A DNA stretch of 64,000 nt from an uncultured Planctomycetaceae bacterium (GCA_946408825.1 CAMJTU010000014.1:17175-81174); one strand, 5' to 3'. Shown: positions 26,701-35,265, numbered from the stretch's first letter. Numbers and translations: made by a program. Notes: generated by a model not told the origin, from the sequence alone.

Positions 26701-26922
26701 GAGCCGATCAAGTCTCTCGCCGAGGCGAACAGCGTGCGTCAGGCGGTCGCTTTTTACGTCGATAGAATGGACTTCAACGGCGACGGAGCGCTTCAAAAGT
26801 CCGAGTTTGTCAAGGGCTATCACGACGTGAAAGACGTCGCGGGGAAACTTTTTGCAACGACGTCTCTGGGCGCCGCTTCCGGCGGCGATAACGGCGGAAT
26901 TATGGGACCGCCCCCGAGGTAA
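23764..26922 (+). CDS. MacA/HlyD-like periplasmic efflux adaptor with EF-hand extension
   Basis: 1052 residues, more than twice the usual 370-400. A membrane helix (IVVITLLILGVVVGVVGW) near residue 30 is followed by the biotinyl-lipoyl-like half (VASQVEGQATVIYLIPEGTD), a coiled-coil hairpin at about 120-260, the second lipoyl half (CKIKAPQDGQVVY) and beta-barrel domains to about 470. The rest is new: a Gly/Pro-rich linker (about 505-545), a coiled coil (ERIATRQSEITRRQEEIELL), a canonical EF-hand loop DTNDDGRLKPTE near 800, an Arg/Gly-rich linker, and a second EF-hand loop DFNGDGALQKSE near 1000. The ATPase and permease genes follow, so this is the adaptor of a MacAB-type ABC exporter. RBS AAGGGA precedes ATG 23764. 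Confidence 0.85.
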   Translation: MSSHSENRGERRRRSALSSRRGGTMKIVVITLLILGVVVGVVGWRMKTAKATKKVNLIFAAAERGTFVHEVIGKGSAESASNVDVASQVEGQATVIYLIPEGTDVRKGDLLVELDSSDIDEKLDSQVVTTNTSRATLNSSRATLRSAEISLEEYVEGTFEQNWMEYENTIFEAEQTRKQQADSAKFTERLLNLNYSTELQLEIDKVAEEKAKNSLEVANLKKKTLLKYTSEKQITSLMSDIETARAKVDSDKNSYNINLNRENRYRAISANCKIKAPQDGQVVYANQDSRRMSESEMIKEGSTVRQRQVIIRLPDKTQMQVKTMINESNISSVKVGMPAKITFDSIPNRVIEGEVVKVNLYPEIVWMSSAKDYVTLVKIKDEDIEELRSGLTAQVRIIADEQHDVLMVPVHCVMEYGNKTYCVTYKDGVWGCKEVLLGASNEKQVIILDGLEDGELVVSGARNYRDNVQFPDPNEPSLFENNEVYQQKLADAKTEAEKNAEIEAGGEVAGGPGGGLPGAAGQPGGFPGLGAGGFPGGNPQAMLAGLAERIKSGDVPPEILSRIPPEILESIKNGGGLSASDLEEQRQKEEEAAEYARTIEEKLARDVKVAAVESFFGRTVMEMHRELLSAIENKTTKLQERIATRQSEITRRQEEIELLQKTAQAAETGDVQVVSVEGGEDAEAKIARLADEIKTLRGDSDVPTLERVVYLDKINWDKYVSGNDVTLDAIEFLTQDSDEIFNQLFPNSSEIDIVKPASSYDEEESLELDVDWQEELVEDRPGVAVEGVDYSPFKTLFSDWDTNDDGRLKPTEFVIGFFSDRKSFQNSETDDEIEKLFAEYAPETDPEAQDVDVDVDDVPMTRVAEVADKIMRERVAEDSGSRRGGRRGGRGGEGARGGFPGGGFPGGEGARGGRGQDGAPNVAQEGAGRPNASADGQNEAGAPRRGRDERAAADRTPENAASDGQPVDVAFPGLPRVPAEPIKSLAEANSVRQAVAFYVDRMDFNGDGALQKSEFVKGYHDVKDVAGKLFATTSLGAASGGDNGGIMGPPPR

Positions 26923-26977
26923 TCGACGACGGACGTTTACGTTTGTTTTCAACCGGCGTTTTTACACTCTCAAACCA

Positions 26978-27721
26978 ATGTTTGCAAAAAAGAAGAAAGA
27001 CGATTCCGTCGTCGTAAAGGATCAAGAGCCGTTCTTCGCCGCTAAGCTTGTCGGCGTCAAGCGCGAGTACGTCCTCAAAGGCGAGACGGTTCATGCGCTT
27101 CGCGGCGTCGATTTAGAGGTTCCCGTAGGCGACTATGTGGCGATTATGGGCGCGTCTGGATCCGGCAAGAGTACGATGTTGAACCTTCTTGGGTGTCTGG
27201 ATCGTCCGACGAGCGGCAAAATCTGGCTCGGTCACGACGACGTGACGACGCTCGACGACGACAGTCTCTCGGAGATTCGCGCGTCGCGCATCGGCTTCGT
27301 TTTCCAGTCGTACAACCTGATTCAACAGCTCACGGTGATCGAGAACATCGAAGTGCCCTTGTATTATCAAGGCAATACGACGCTCCGTTCTCGTAAACGT
27401 TGTGTTGAACTCGCGACGATGGTCGGGTTGGAGGAGCGTCTCAATCACCGGCCGACGCAGCTTTCCGGCGGTCAGCAACAGCGCGTCGCGATAGCGCGAA
27501 GTCTCGTGAACGACCCGTATTTCATCCTCGCCGACGAGCCGACGGGCAACCTCGACTCGAAGACGACGTCGGAAATATTGGATCTGCTCGACAAACTGAG
27601 CGAACAAGGGCGCACGATTATCCTTGTCACGCACGAAGACGACGTAGGCGCGCGGAGCAAGCGAATTGTGCGTCTGCGCGACGGACTGATTGAGTCGGAC
27701 ACGCGACTGCGCCCGATTTGA
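26978..27721 (+). CDS. MacB/LolD-type ABC transporter ATP-binding protein
   Basis: 247 residues, cytosolic ATPase of the exporter. It has Walker A GASGSGKST, the Q-loop VFQSYNLIQQLT, signature LSGGQQQRVAIARSL, Walker B YFILADEPTGNLDS and the H-loop ILVTHE. The TGNLDSKTT signature after Walker B is the mark of the MacB/LolD/FtsE group. It starts at ATG 26978, 55 bases after the adaptor; the frame is open further upstream but without a good start. Together with the permease at 27807 it makes the two separate parts that are fused in E. coli MacB. Confidence 0.93.
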   Translation: MFAKKKKDDSVVVKDQEPFFAAKLVGVKREYVLKGETVHALRGVDLEVPVGDYVAIMGASGSGKSTMLNLLGCLDRPTSGKIWLGHDDVTTLDDDSLSEIRASRIGFVFQSYNLIQQLTVIENIEVPLYYQGNTTLRSRKRCVELATMVGLEERLNHRPTQLSGGQQQRVAIARSLVNDPYFILADEPTGNLDSKTTSEILDLLDKLSEQGRTIILVTHEDDVGARSKRIVRLRDGLIESDTRLRPI

Positions 27722-27806
27722 CGTTCTTGGACGACGTTATGAAACAAGTAAGACGCCGACGGTCGTGACTCGGCGTTTCCAGACATACACAGGTTAATCT
27801 TTAGAG

Positions 27807-29150
27807 ATGGTACAAGCGTTTCGCACGTTGCTTTCGGGGATCAAGAGTCTGTATCTGCACCCGATGCGTTCGTTGTTGACCGTGCTGGGCATCTTCATCG
27901 GAGTCGCGAGCGTTATTTGGCTCATGGCGATCGGCGAGGGGATCAGCCGGAAGGCGCAGGAACAGATCGAAAGCTTAGGCGCCGACAATATCATTGTCAG
28001 CACGATTAAGCCGCCGAACGAAGCTCTTTCTTCGGGATCCGGCGGGTTTCGTATGCAGTTTCCCGAGTATGGTCTTACGCGCGACGATTACGAACGTCTG
28101 ACGGAAACGATCCCGACGGTTATTAATTCCGTTCCCGTCAAGGACTATCAGGAGACGTTCCAGAACGGTCGTTGGAAGCTCGACGGACGTCTCGTCGGCT
28201 GCACGGCGTCGTACGTCGACGTCGTGAAGATCGAGATGTTCGAAGGGCGTTTCTTTACCGACGAGGAGAATAAGAACGCTTGCGATTACTGCGTTTTAGG
28301 CGCGGGGGTCGCGCAGACGCTCTTTCCATACGAGGAGCCGCTTGGCAAACTCGTTCGGGTTGGGGATAACTACAGTTTCCGCGTCATCGGAGTCGCGAAG
28401 TCGCGTTCTCCTTCCGCCGCGATTGGAAGTTCTTTGAAGTCTGAGGATTATTCCTACGACGTCTACATCCCGCTCCAGACGATGCAGACGCGCGTCGGCG
28501 ACACCGTCGTCGTGCGGCGTAGCGGTTCGATGGAAGGCGAGACGGTTCAGCTCAAGCAGATCACGCTCAAGGTGGGACGCGTCGCCGACGTTATGGAGAC
28601 TGCCGATCTTATCAAACTTACGCTCGATAAGTATCACCAGAAGTTCGAAGACTACGGCGTGACCGTTCCCCTAGAGCTTTTGGAGCAGGCGAAGACGACG
28701 CGCATGATGTTTAACGTCTTTATGGGACTCATCGCGGGTATCTCGCTCCTTGTCGGCGGCATTGGCATTATGAACATCATGCTGGCGACGGTGACGGAAC
28801 GTACTCGCGAGATCGGCATCCGGCGCGCGCTCGGGGCTAAGCGAAGCGATATTATCCGTCAGTTTCTCATCGAAACGGTCGTCCTCTCAATCGTGGGCGG
28901 CGGTCTCGGCGTCCTCGTCGGGTTGACATGCTCGCCCGTGACGACGTTCGCCATGAACGTCCTCAAGCGCGTCAATCCCGAATTGCTTGCGAGCCTTCCG
29001 CCAATCGTGCAGGAACTTAAGCCGATCATCGTTTTCTGGTCCGTTCCCTTGGCGTTCCTGATTTCGATCTTCATCGGCGTCGTCTTCGGCGTGTACCCCG
29101 CGATTCGCGCCGCGAAGATGGATCCGATCGAGGCGCTGCGACATGAGTAA
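27807..29150 (+). CDS. MacB/FtsX-type ABC transporter permease
   Basis: 447 residues. A first membrane helix (SLLTVLGIFIGVASVIWLMAIG) is followed by a MacB_PCD periplasmic domain (residues about 50-290), then three helices near 300-325, 350-380 and 410-435. GGIGIMNIMLATVTERTREIG with RRALGAKRSDI is the FtsX-family coupling region that docks on the ATPase. The last residues (AARMDPIEAL-like, here AAKMDPIEALRHE) are the usual MacB end. With the upstream ATPase and adaptor it forms a tripartite-type exporter for peptides, lipids or toxins; the outer-membrane channel is not in the window. Confidence 0.93.
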   Translation: MVQAFRTLLSGIKSLYLHPMRSLLTVLGIFIGVASVIWLMAIGEGISRKAQEQIESLGADNIIVSTIKPPNEALSSGSGGFRMQFPEYGLTRDDYERLTETIPTVINSVPVKDYQETFQNGRWKLDGRLVGCTASYVDVVKIEMFEGRFFTDEENKNACDYCVLGAGVAQTLFPYEEPLGKLVRVGDNYSFRVIGVAKSRSPSAAIGSSLKSEDYSYDVYIPLQTMQTRVGDTVVVRRSGSMEGETVQLKQITLKVGRVADVMETADLIKLTLDKYHQKFEDYGVTVPLELLEQAKTTRMMFNVFMGLIAGISLLVGGIGIMNIMLATVTERTREIGIRRALGAKRSDIIRQFLIETVVLSIVGGGLGVLVGLTCSPVTTFAMNVLKRVNPELLASLPPIVQELKPIIVFWSVPLAFLISIFIGVVFGVYPAIRAAKMDPIEALRHE

Positions 29151-29187
29151 CTTGACTTGCCGCGCAAGATTCCGGTTTTGAAAATGG

Positions 29188-29226
29188 GACGCCGAACGAA
29201 AGAAGATCGTTCGGCGTCTCTTGTTT
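29188..29226 (+). terminator. Terminator of the MacAB-like operon
   Basis: An 11-bp stem (29188-29198 with 29208-29218), 9-base loop, then a T-rich tail (TCTTGTTT), 37 bases after the permease stop. Confidence 0.75.
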
Positions 29227-29291
29227 GATCTTAGCAAAATTGGCGTTTGAATTCGAACAACGCCTGTTTTGCGTTGTTCGGAGGGCGTCAA

Positions 29292-29945
29292 ATGAATCGT
29301 CTTCGCGAGTTCGTATTCTTTCTAATCAAGGGCTTACCCGCTTTTTGCGCGTTGACGCTCGCGGCGTTCGCGTATCTGACGATCGGCGCCGCGTCGTTTT
29401 TGCATGTGTTTTTCGGGCTCCTTGCCGACGATAACATTCTTCTCGGCGAGTCTGCTTCGCGGCTAAAGCTCTCTCTGCTTCTTCTGTTTCCGTGCCATTT
29501 CTTTCTGCTGGGCATTTTGAGATACGTTCTCAAGAGCGACGTCTACGAGGCGCCTTATTTTGAAAAGAAATTATCGGTTCGTCTCGTTCGTTTCCATCTG
29601 AAACATATTGAAAACAACGACTTTTTTGGGTTCTTAAATCATCTTGAAGGCGTCTTCATGATTGAAATTTTCGGCTTTCTGTATTGGTTTTGGACTTTCC
29701 CTATAAAAGAGGTAAACAGCGGCGCTATGTTTTCTTTCGCCGACGCCTCGATCCTCGGAAAGCTTCTTATTCTTCTGCTTTGTATTCCCGCGTTTATCCA
29801 CTATACGTGGGCGTTCCCGTTAATGTTCTATTACTTGCTCAATCTTTTAGATCAAATCGTCGACAATAGCGTCGATCGTTTGGGCAATTATCTTTCAGGC
29901 TGGGAATATCGGCGCAGACAATTGGAAAAGGAAGGGGCTAACTAG
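29292..29945 (+). CDS. Integral membrane protein of unknown function
   Basis: 217 residues, mostly hydrophobic, with about five segments: FVFFLIKGLPAFCALTLAAF, FLHVFFGLLAD, SLLLLFPCHFFLLGILRYVL, MIEIFGFLYWFWTF and LLILLLCIPAFIHYTWAFP with LMFYYLLNLL. The loops hold charged stretches such as VRLVRFHLKHIENNDF. No family is recognised. I start at ATG 29292, preceded by GGAGGG (29280-29285); the frame is open to 29247. It is isolated between two terminators, so it is probably transcribed alone. Confidence 0.65.
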   Translation: MNRLREFVFFLIKGLPAFCALTLAAFAYLTIGAASFLHVFFGLLADDNILLGESASRLKLSLLLLFPCHFFLLGILRYVLKSDVYEAPYFEKKLSVRLVRFHLKHIENNDFFGFLNHLEGVFMIEIFGFLYWFWTFPIKEVNSGAMFSFADASILGKLLILLLCIPAFIHYTWAFPLMFYYLLNLLDQIVDNSVDRLGNYLSGWEYRRRQLEKEGAN

Positions 29946-29970
29946 CGGTCCCGAAGCGCGCGAAAAAAAG

Positions 29971-29999
29971 AAAGGGAGACGAGTTATCGTCTCCCTTTT
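29971..29999. terminator. Bidirectional terminator between convergent genes
   Basis: An 11-bp stem AAAGGGAGACG/CGTCTCCCTTT with a 6-base loop; A-rich before and T-rich after, lying between the convergent gene ends at 29945 and 30055. Confidence 0.8.
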
Positions 30000-30054
30000 G
30001 GCGTTTAGGGCGCGGGGATCGTCGTCGCGCTACGTGACGACGTTCGCGTTGAGA

Positions 30055-32139
30055 TCAGTTCTTCTTCCAGACGAAGCGGTAGTTGAAGCGTCTGTTCGGC
30101 GCCGTGTCGCCCGCGACGCAGAGGGAGATGGGATCCTTCAGCTCGGACGGGTTGTCGCTCCATTTATAGTCGAAATTGACCGCGTCGCCGGTCGCGCCGA
30201 GGAGTTCGCGAGGAACCGCGACGGCGAGCCGATTCTTTTCGACGGCGTATTCGAGCTTCGCGACCTCCTTCCAGTCGCCGCCGCTTGGCGCGTTCGCGTC
30301 CGCGACCCAGCGGCACATTGTTGTTTGAGAACCGTCGACGACGTTCTTGTTAATCAGGAAATCGTAGCCGAACCAGCCGGTTTTGTAATCCTGATCCGCG
30401 TTGACGAGGAGGAGCGCCCAGTTCGGGTCGGAGGAGGGCGTCCAGTCTTCGCGCGTCTCCGCGAGGAAGTAGAGATTCTTCGCGTCGACGCCGACCTTGC
30501 AGGTTACGAAGTCGTTGCGCCCCGTCGTATCGACGTAATGTTCGCCGCCGTAGCCCTTGGCGTCGCGGTGAATCGTGTCGCCGATCGTGTCGCGATATTC
30601 GACGTCGATCGCGTCCCACGCGTCGAGCGCGTTCTTAGCGGTTCCGTCGGCGACGGAGACGAACCCGACGTTTTCCGGGGTCTTGCGGACGCCCTTGTAG
30701 CGGCGGACGTTCTGAATCGTCTGCATGTAGTAGTTGTCGGTATAGCCGCCCTTCATCGGTTGGATGCAACGGTTAAACTCCGCGTTGTACTGATCGACGA
30801 AGAAATACTGGGCGTTCTTGCCGCGACGCATGAAGTTGAGGGATTCGAGGGTTCCGGGCGTCTGATATTTCCCGGCGGTCCATTCGTTCCAGTCGTTGAG
30901 GTAGACGATTTGCGGATCGGCGGCGATCGCTTCGTCCCAACGATCCTGATAGTAAATACCGTATCCTTCGGGGTGTTCGACGGTCTTGCCGAGCCATGGG
31001 ACGTAGGTCGGTTTGGGCATGTCGTGTTCGTCGAGTTCCGGCTCGCGTTTGTCGCGGGTCCAAGATTTGCCGATGAGACTCGACGGGTGCTGAGCGGGCG
31101 TGACGGCGGCTTCTTCGAGGACGCCGTTGTGACGCGAAACAAGGTCTTTGGGATCCATCGCGGCGACGTCTTTGTTGCCGAGGTCATAGCCGAAGGACCA
31201 CGTGTCTTCCGTTCCGACGTAACGCTTTCCGTTCCACTTGTAGTATCCCCACCACATGCTGCGGAACGTGAAGAAGTTTTTGACTTCTTTCGTGTAGTCT
31301 TTGTAGTTCTCTTCGCAGTAGTCGGGATCCTGATAATGCGGGTTATTGGGGTTCGTTTTCGCGTCGGGGTCGTAATTCGGGTTGGGCGAGACGTTTCCTG
31401 TGGAGTTGGCGTCGACGTCGGGAGTCGGATTGTAGAGGATCAGCGGCTTGCCCTCCCAGTAGAACCAAAGGTCTTGGAACTTGGGTTCTTTGTAATAACG
31501 CTCGTAAAGTTTCTGAACGACGGTAATCGCGGGACCGTTGAAGGACCAGAAGCAGAATTGGGGCGTCTGATTGCCTTCGGCGCGCATCTTTTCCATCGTC
31601 GAGAAGAGGACGTCCCATTCGTCCCAATAGTGAACGGCGTTCGTCACGTCGAGGATGATGAGGTCGATTCCGGCGTCGACGAGTTCGGACATATCCTTTC
31701 GGATAACGTACTCGTCCTGGCTGAGGAAGTAGCCCGTCTCCGGCTCGCCCCAGTGGAACGAGCCCTGCCCATGCCATGCGGGGTGTTTGGCGTCGAGACG
31801 TGCTTCGGGGGCTTCGTTGAGGATTTTCGTGACGTCGCTCGTATAAGGATGCGGGAGATTGGCGAGATTCTGGGTGTGCCATGTGATGTAGAAGATGCAG
31901 ACGATTCGCTCGTGATCTTCCTTGACGTCGCCAACCTCGGCGTTCGTCGGGGTCGCGCGGTCGAGCGCGTCGACGGCGTACCACGTGTCGGAGTAGAGAT
32001 CGCGCGTGGACGTCTCGGAGTCCGCCGCGACGACGGGAGAAGAAAGACCGGCGGCGAAGAACGCGAGCGTGGAGAATAAAGCGAGCGGGATCGCAGCGCC
32101 GAGAGGAGAGCGACGGCGTGTTAGAGTAAGTTTTTTCAT
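30055..32139 (-). CDS. Secreted GH99/GH71-like protein with C-terminal CBM9/DOMON-like domain
   Basis: 694 residues. A signal peptide (AIPLALFSTLAFFAAGL, cut near VVAA-DS) precedes a TIM-barrel-like domain at about 50-450: IVCIFYITWH, HPAWHGQGSFHWGEPE, DMSELVDAGIDLIILDVTN, FCFWSFNGP, LWFYWEGKPLILYN and VYLNDWNEWTAG. These follow the layout of endo-mannanase-like GH99 and GH71 relatives that act on alpha-linked glycans; the WNEW segment near 410 may supply acidic catalytic residues. The C-terminal 230 residues (EVRYRDTIGDT-like, KNLYFLAETRED, WFGYDFLINKN) look like a CBM9/DOMON sandwich. RBS AGGAA selects ATG 32139. Family placement is by pattern only. Confidence 0.6.
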   Translation of the reverse strand: MKKLTLTRRRSPLGAAIPLALFSTLAFFAAGLSSPVVAADSETSTRDLYSDTWYAVDALDRATPTNAEVGDVKEDHERIVCIFYITWHTQNLANLPHPYTSDVTKILNEAPEARLDAKHPAWHGQGSFHWGEPETGYFLSQDEYVIRKDMSELVDAGIDLIILDVTNAVHYWDEWDVLFSTMEKMRAEGNQTPQFCFWSFNGPAITVVQKLYERYYKEPKFQDLWFYWEGKPLILYNPTPDVDANSTGNVSPNPNYDPDAKTNPNNPHYQDPDYCEENYKDYTKEVKNFFTFRSMWWGYYKWNGKRYVGTEDTWSFGYDLGNKDVAAMDPKDLVSRHNGVLEEAAVTPAQHPSSLIGKSWTRDKREPELDEHDMPKPTYVPWLGKTVEHPEGYGIYYQDRWDEAIAADPQIVYLNDWNEWTAGKYQTPGTLESLNFMRRGKNAQYFFVDQYNAEFNRCIQPMKGGYTDNYYMQTIQNVRRYKGVRKTPENVGFVSVADGTAKNALDAWDAIDVEYRDTIGDTIHRDAKGYGGEHYVDTTGRNDFVTCKVGVDAKNLYFLAETREDWTPSSDPNWALLLVNADQDYKTGWFGYDFLINKNVVDGSQTTMCRWVADANAPSGGDWKEVAKLEYAVEKNRLAVAVPRELLGATGDAVNFDYKWSDNPSELKDPISLCVAGDTAPNRRFNYRFVWKKN

Positions 32140-32709
32140 GAATCGATTCCTGTGGGGTGGGTTGAACAAGGCGCGAAACCTTTCAGACGTCTATTATGAC
32201 GTCGAAGCTGTAGGAGTCAAACGTCGTCGAGAAAAATCCGCTTAAGCGTTAAGATAGGGCGCGTTCTTCTAAACGCGACGTTCGTCAGAACACGATCTTT
32301 CGGTCGCCTCGTCACAATCGTTTCAACAGACCTTCGACCTTGTAGAAATATCTGCTAAACGGTCTTTCCTCTAATTTGACCCGCGTCGTTTTTTCGATAT
32401 TGCCGACGTCGGGCGCAGGGACGCGTTCCCTGCCGGTCGTTGCGAACGCGACGCGGAACGTCGATTGTTAGACGACTTGAACGAGAGGGAAAGACGCTTC
32501 GGCTAACTTGACAATAAACTTTAGATAAATTTTGCCGATTTTTCAGATTTTTAGGGAAGAAGAAAAAAACGTCTTCCCTTGAGCTGGAAATATTGCTAAT
32601 GTTCCGTACCTTTTTCACGTAATGGATTACGGGGCGTTTTGCATTGGGCGAGCGCTTTTCCCTGTAGCGACGCGAAAGCGTCGCGTACTTGGCGATTAGG
32701 AAGACGAGC
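32140..32709. other. Intergenic region with three hairpins upstream of the sigma factor
   Basis: No coding sequence seen in 570 bases between divergent genes. Three inverted repeats stand out: 32415-32433 (7-bp stem, 5-base loop), 32553-32579 (7-bp stem AGGGAAG/CTTCCCT) and 32667-32684 (GCGACGC/GCGTCGC closed by a GAAA tetraloop), the last ending 25 bases before the sigma-factor start. TTGACA at 32510-32515 has no convincing -10 partner. Confidence 0.4.
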
Positions 32710-33504
32710 ATGGAAGATCAGGCGACGACAGTATTATCGGAAGTGGATTTGCCGCTGCGCGAAGAATGGAGCGCATACAAGTCGAATCCGAACGATATCG
32801 GGGCGCGTAACCGTATCATCGAGCATTATATGCCGCTGGTGCGCCGTCGCGCCGAGCGTATTCGGGCGAAGTTGCCGCATGAAATCGAGTTAGACGATTT
32901 GATTTCCGCCGGTTCCGTCGGACTAATCGACGCGATCCGCGCGTTCGACCCGGAGCGCGGCGTGAAATTCGAGACGTTCTGTATCCCGCGCGTCCAGGGC
33001 GCGATGCTTGACGAGCTTCGTTCGATGGACTGGGCGCCGCGCATGGTGCGTTCCAAGACGTCGAAGCTGAACGAAGCGGATAAAATTTTAGTCGGCAAAT
33101 TCGGACGACGCCCCACAGAAGAGGAACTCGCGAACTTTCTGGAGTTGCCCGTCGACGACGTGCGTCAGACGATGGTCGAATCGAGCCGCATTAATATGTC
33201 GAGTCTCGATAAGAAATGGAACGACCCGTCCGGCGACGGCGACGTTTCCGAGGTCGACGTCCTGCCCGACAAACGCAGTCAGGCGCCGATGGAGCGCCTT
33301 GAACGCGCCGAGATCATCCGCAAATGCACCCAAGGGTTGACGCAGAAGGAAAAGATGATCATTATCCTCTATTACTACGAGGACATGACGATGAAAGAAA
33401 TTGGCGCGACGCTCGAACTGAGCGAAAGCCGCGTCAGCCAGATGCACTCGGCGATCGTCAAGCGCATGAAGAAACTCAACCGCAGCTATCAGTACGATTT
33501 CTGA
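32710..33504 (+). CDS. RNA polymerase sigma factor, FliA/WhiG family
   Basis: 264 residues, a sigma-70 family protein with regions 2, 3 and 4. Region 2 is NRIIEHYMPLVRRRAERI, LDDLISAGSVGLIDAIRAFD and VKFETFCIPRVQGAMLDELR; region 3 includes FGRRPTEEELANFLEL; region 4 is TQKEKMIIILYYYEDMTMKEIG with the helix-turn-helix ESRVSQMHSAIVKRMKK. The FliA/WhiG type usually runs flagellar or sporulation genes, but in planctomycetes a conserved member occurs without either. No anti-sigma gene adjoins it. AGGAAG at 32697-32702 fits ATG 32710; an in-frame TTG at 32689 also exists. A GAAA-loop hairpin lies just upstream and a terminator directly after. Confidence 0.92.
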   Translation: MEDQATTVLSEVDLPLREEWSAYKSNPNDIGARNRIIEHYMPLVRRRAERIRAKLPHEIELDDLISAGSVGLIDAIRAFDPERGVKFETFCIPRVQGAMLDELRSMDWAPRMVRSKTSKLNEADKILVGKFGRRPTEEELANFLELPVDDVRQTMVESSRINMSSLDKKWNDPSGDGDVSEVDVLPDKRSQAPMERLERAEIIRKCTQGLTQKEKMIIILYYYEDMTMKEIGATLELSESRVSQMHSAIVKRMKKLNRSYQYDF

Positions 33505-33533
33505 TCGACGGTTCTGGAAACGGTTTGGCAAAG

Positions 33534-33566
33534 CTCCCTCGCGGATCGGTTCGCGGGGGAGTTTTT
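33534..33566 (+). terminator. Terminator of the sigma-factor gene
   Basis: A 10-bp stem with one G-T pair (33534-33543 with 33552-33561), 8-base loop, then TTTTT, starting 30 bases after the stop. Confidence 0.85.
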
Positions 33567-33609
33567 CATTTGGGAGCGATTTATTTCTCAGCGCTTTGAA
33601 ACGTCGCGT

Positions 33610-34821
33610 CTAATCTTTTCCGACGAGTTCCCGAAAAACGTTTTCATATTTCTCCGCGACGCTTGAATATTTCCAAAGTTTAGCGCGTTCGAGTCCCTTT
33701 TTGCGGCGCTCTTCGTAAAATTCGGGGTCGTCCCACAGTCTTGTTATCGCGTCGACCCACGGTCGCGCCTCTTCGGACGTAGGGGCTATGAGCGTTTCTG
33801 GATCGTAGCGTTTCGGGACGTCGAGCAGAATCGCGGCGTCGCCGAGGGTTTCCGGCAACGCGCCGCGATTTGAAGCGACGACGGGCTTGCCCGCGATGAG
33901 CGATTCCGCCGCGACGCGTCCGAACGATTCGTCGAAAAAGGAGGGAACGAGCGTCGCCTTGGCGTAGCGAAAGAAGTTCGCGGGTCGCGTCGTGTTCTTC
34001 ATGAACTCGATATTGCGCGCGTCCGACCAGCCTTTGGCGATATCGCGCAACTCTTTCGCGCCGTCGCTTCCTTCGACGACAAGGATCGGGATATCGGGAC
34101 GAAGCCGCTGAAGTTCCGTCGCAATTCTAGCGAAGAGAAAGACGCCCTTGTTGCGCGACGGATTAACGAAAAGAAGCCGATTTCCCTCCGCGTTTTTATC
34201 TCCGGCGTCGCTTGCGTTTTTGGGAACGACGTTTTCCCAATCGATCAGAGGGGGAAGGGCGACCGATTCGACGCCGAGGCGTTTGCGATAGACGTCCGAC
34301 GCGTAATTTGACGGCGTTACGACAAGGTCGGCGCCGCGAAAGTAATTGCGGTCATGATACGCAAAATTCTGTAGGAGCACGACCGTTTTAGCGCCGACGT
34401 CGCGCGCCGCCTTCAGGAGATCGCCGCCGAGCCAATACCCTCCGTAGGAAAGGACGACGTCGGGCTTGACGCGGCGCAACACGCTCGTCAACAACCGCAA
34501 GAAAGCGGCGCCGACTTTTCGAGAAGGAATAGGAGCGCGATCCTCGGGACAAAAGAGAATCGAGTTAATCGCCCCGTCGCGAAAAGAAAAGGTCGTAAAA
34601 GGCGCGGCGTCGCGATTCTCTAATTTTCGCAACGCCGACAGCCCCCGTCGCGCCAACGCGCCGATCGCGTCCGAGCGATTCCAGTCGTCGACCGCCGAAC
34701 CGCAGAAGGTCGAAACTGCCCAGCCGCGTTGCGAAAACGCCTTCAGAATTTCCCGAGCCGTAATCGACGCGCCGTTCGATTGATCAAGGTAAAAATGCCA
34801 TGAGGCGAAGAGGAGTCGCAT
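33610..34821 (-). CDS. GT4-family glycosyltransferase
   Basis: 403 residues. The N-terminal Rossmann half starts MRLLFASWHFYLDQSNGASI, where the Gly/Ser-rich acceptor loop of GT4 enzymes is expected, and contains VVLSYGGYWLGGDLL and LVVTPSNYASDVYRKRL. The C-terminal half has LLFVNPSRNKGVFLFARI, IPILVVEGSDG, the E-x7-E region DESFGRVAAESLIAGKPVV and NRGALPETLG. GT4 enzymes are retaining and use nucleotide-sugars at the inner face of the membrane. It is the intact paralogue of the broken gene at 2875-4077. No clear RBS precedes ATG 34821, and its 5' end overlaps the relic of a lipoprotein gene, which suggests it was joined to new upstream DNA. The glycan is unknown. Confidence 0.85.
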   Translation of the reverse strand: MRLLFASWHFYLDQSNGASITAREILKAFSQRGWAVSTFCGSAVDDWNRSDAIGALARRGLSALRKLENRDAAPFTTFSFRDGAINSILFCPEDRAPIPSRKVGAAFLRLLTSVLRRVKPDVVLSYGGYWLGGDLLKAARDVGAKTVVLLQNFAYHDRNYFRGADLVVTPSNYASDVYRKRLGVESVALPPLIDWENVVPKNASDAGDKNAEGNRLLFVNPSRNKGVFLFARIATELQRLRPDIPILVVEGSDGAKELRDIAKGWSDARNIEFMKNTTRPANFFRYAKATLVPSFFDESFGRVAAESLIAGKPVVASNRGALPETLGDAAILLDVPKRYDPETLIAPTSEEARPWVDAITRLWDDPEFYEERRKKGLERAKLWKYSSVAEKYENVFRELVGKD

Positions 34822-34857
34822 GACTGTTTAGCGTTCGACAATTCCGGCAAGACCATC

Positions 34858-35265
34858 TCCGCAACTCCGCGAGTTTTCGGAGGACGTCCGCGTTGTTTTT
34901 ATTAGATTCGCCGCAATAAAAAACGTATCTTTCCATAACAACGCGCTGAACTTCTGGCAGACTATCCAGCCAATCCCAATACTCTTTTTTGATTTTGTTG
35001 GCGTCGGTTGTGTTTCGAGCAGCGGAATATTCGAGCCTGAAGCGCGCGAGTCTGACTTCGTCGCGCATCGTACTGGGGGTAAGACTCGACTCAAGTTCGC
35101 GCCAGCCTTTGAGCGTTCGCGGGTTGTTGGGATCGGACGGTTTGCGGTTTCCAACGCGTACGAAAAACCAAGGATTGAGTCCCTTTGTCGAGATCGTCGA
35201 CAGATGAATATCGCTTTTACCGCTATTGGGCAATTCCCCTTGGTATTGGAAGGGAAAGTATTCAT
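34858..35265 (-). repeat. Direct repeat copy A (partner at 38868-39275)
   Basis: This segment and 38868-39275 align without gaps at an offset of 4,010 bases over roughly 400 bases, with most differences at third codon positions. Both copies have the same orientation and they bracket the AT-rich block 35.4-38.0 kb. Confidence 0.75.

Noticed and set aside
25417..26952. Minus-strand open frame of 511 codons opposite the efflux adaptor
   Set aside because: The plus strand has the adaptor core and two EF-hand loops in one frame; the antisense product is repetitive and lacks any family signal.
29998..32079. Plus-strand open frame of 693 codons opposite the GH99-like gene
   Set aside because: Same codon-bias effect; a Val/Arg/Asp-rich product with no motif, and a terminator hairpin sits at its start.
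34784..35233. A short intact gene of 149 codons
   Set aside because: It matches only the second half of the lipoprotein at 38863-39981, lacks a signal and RBS, and its last residues come from frame read-through into the glycosyltransferase start.
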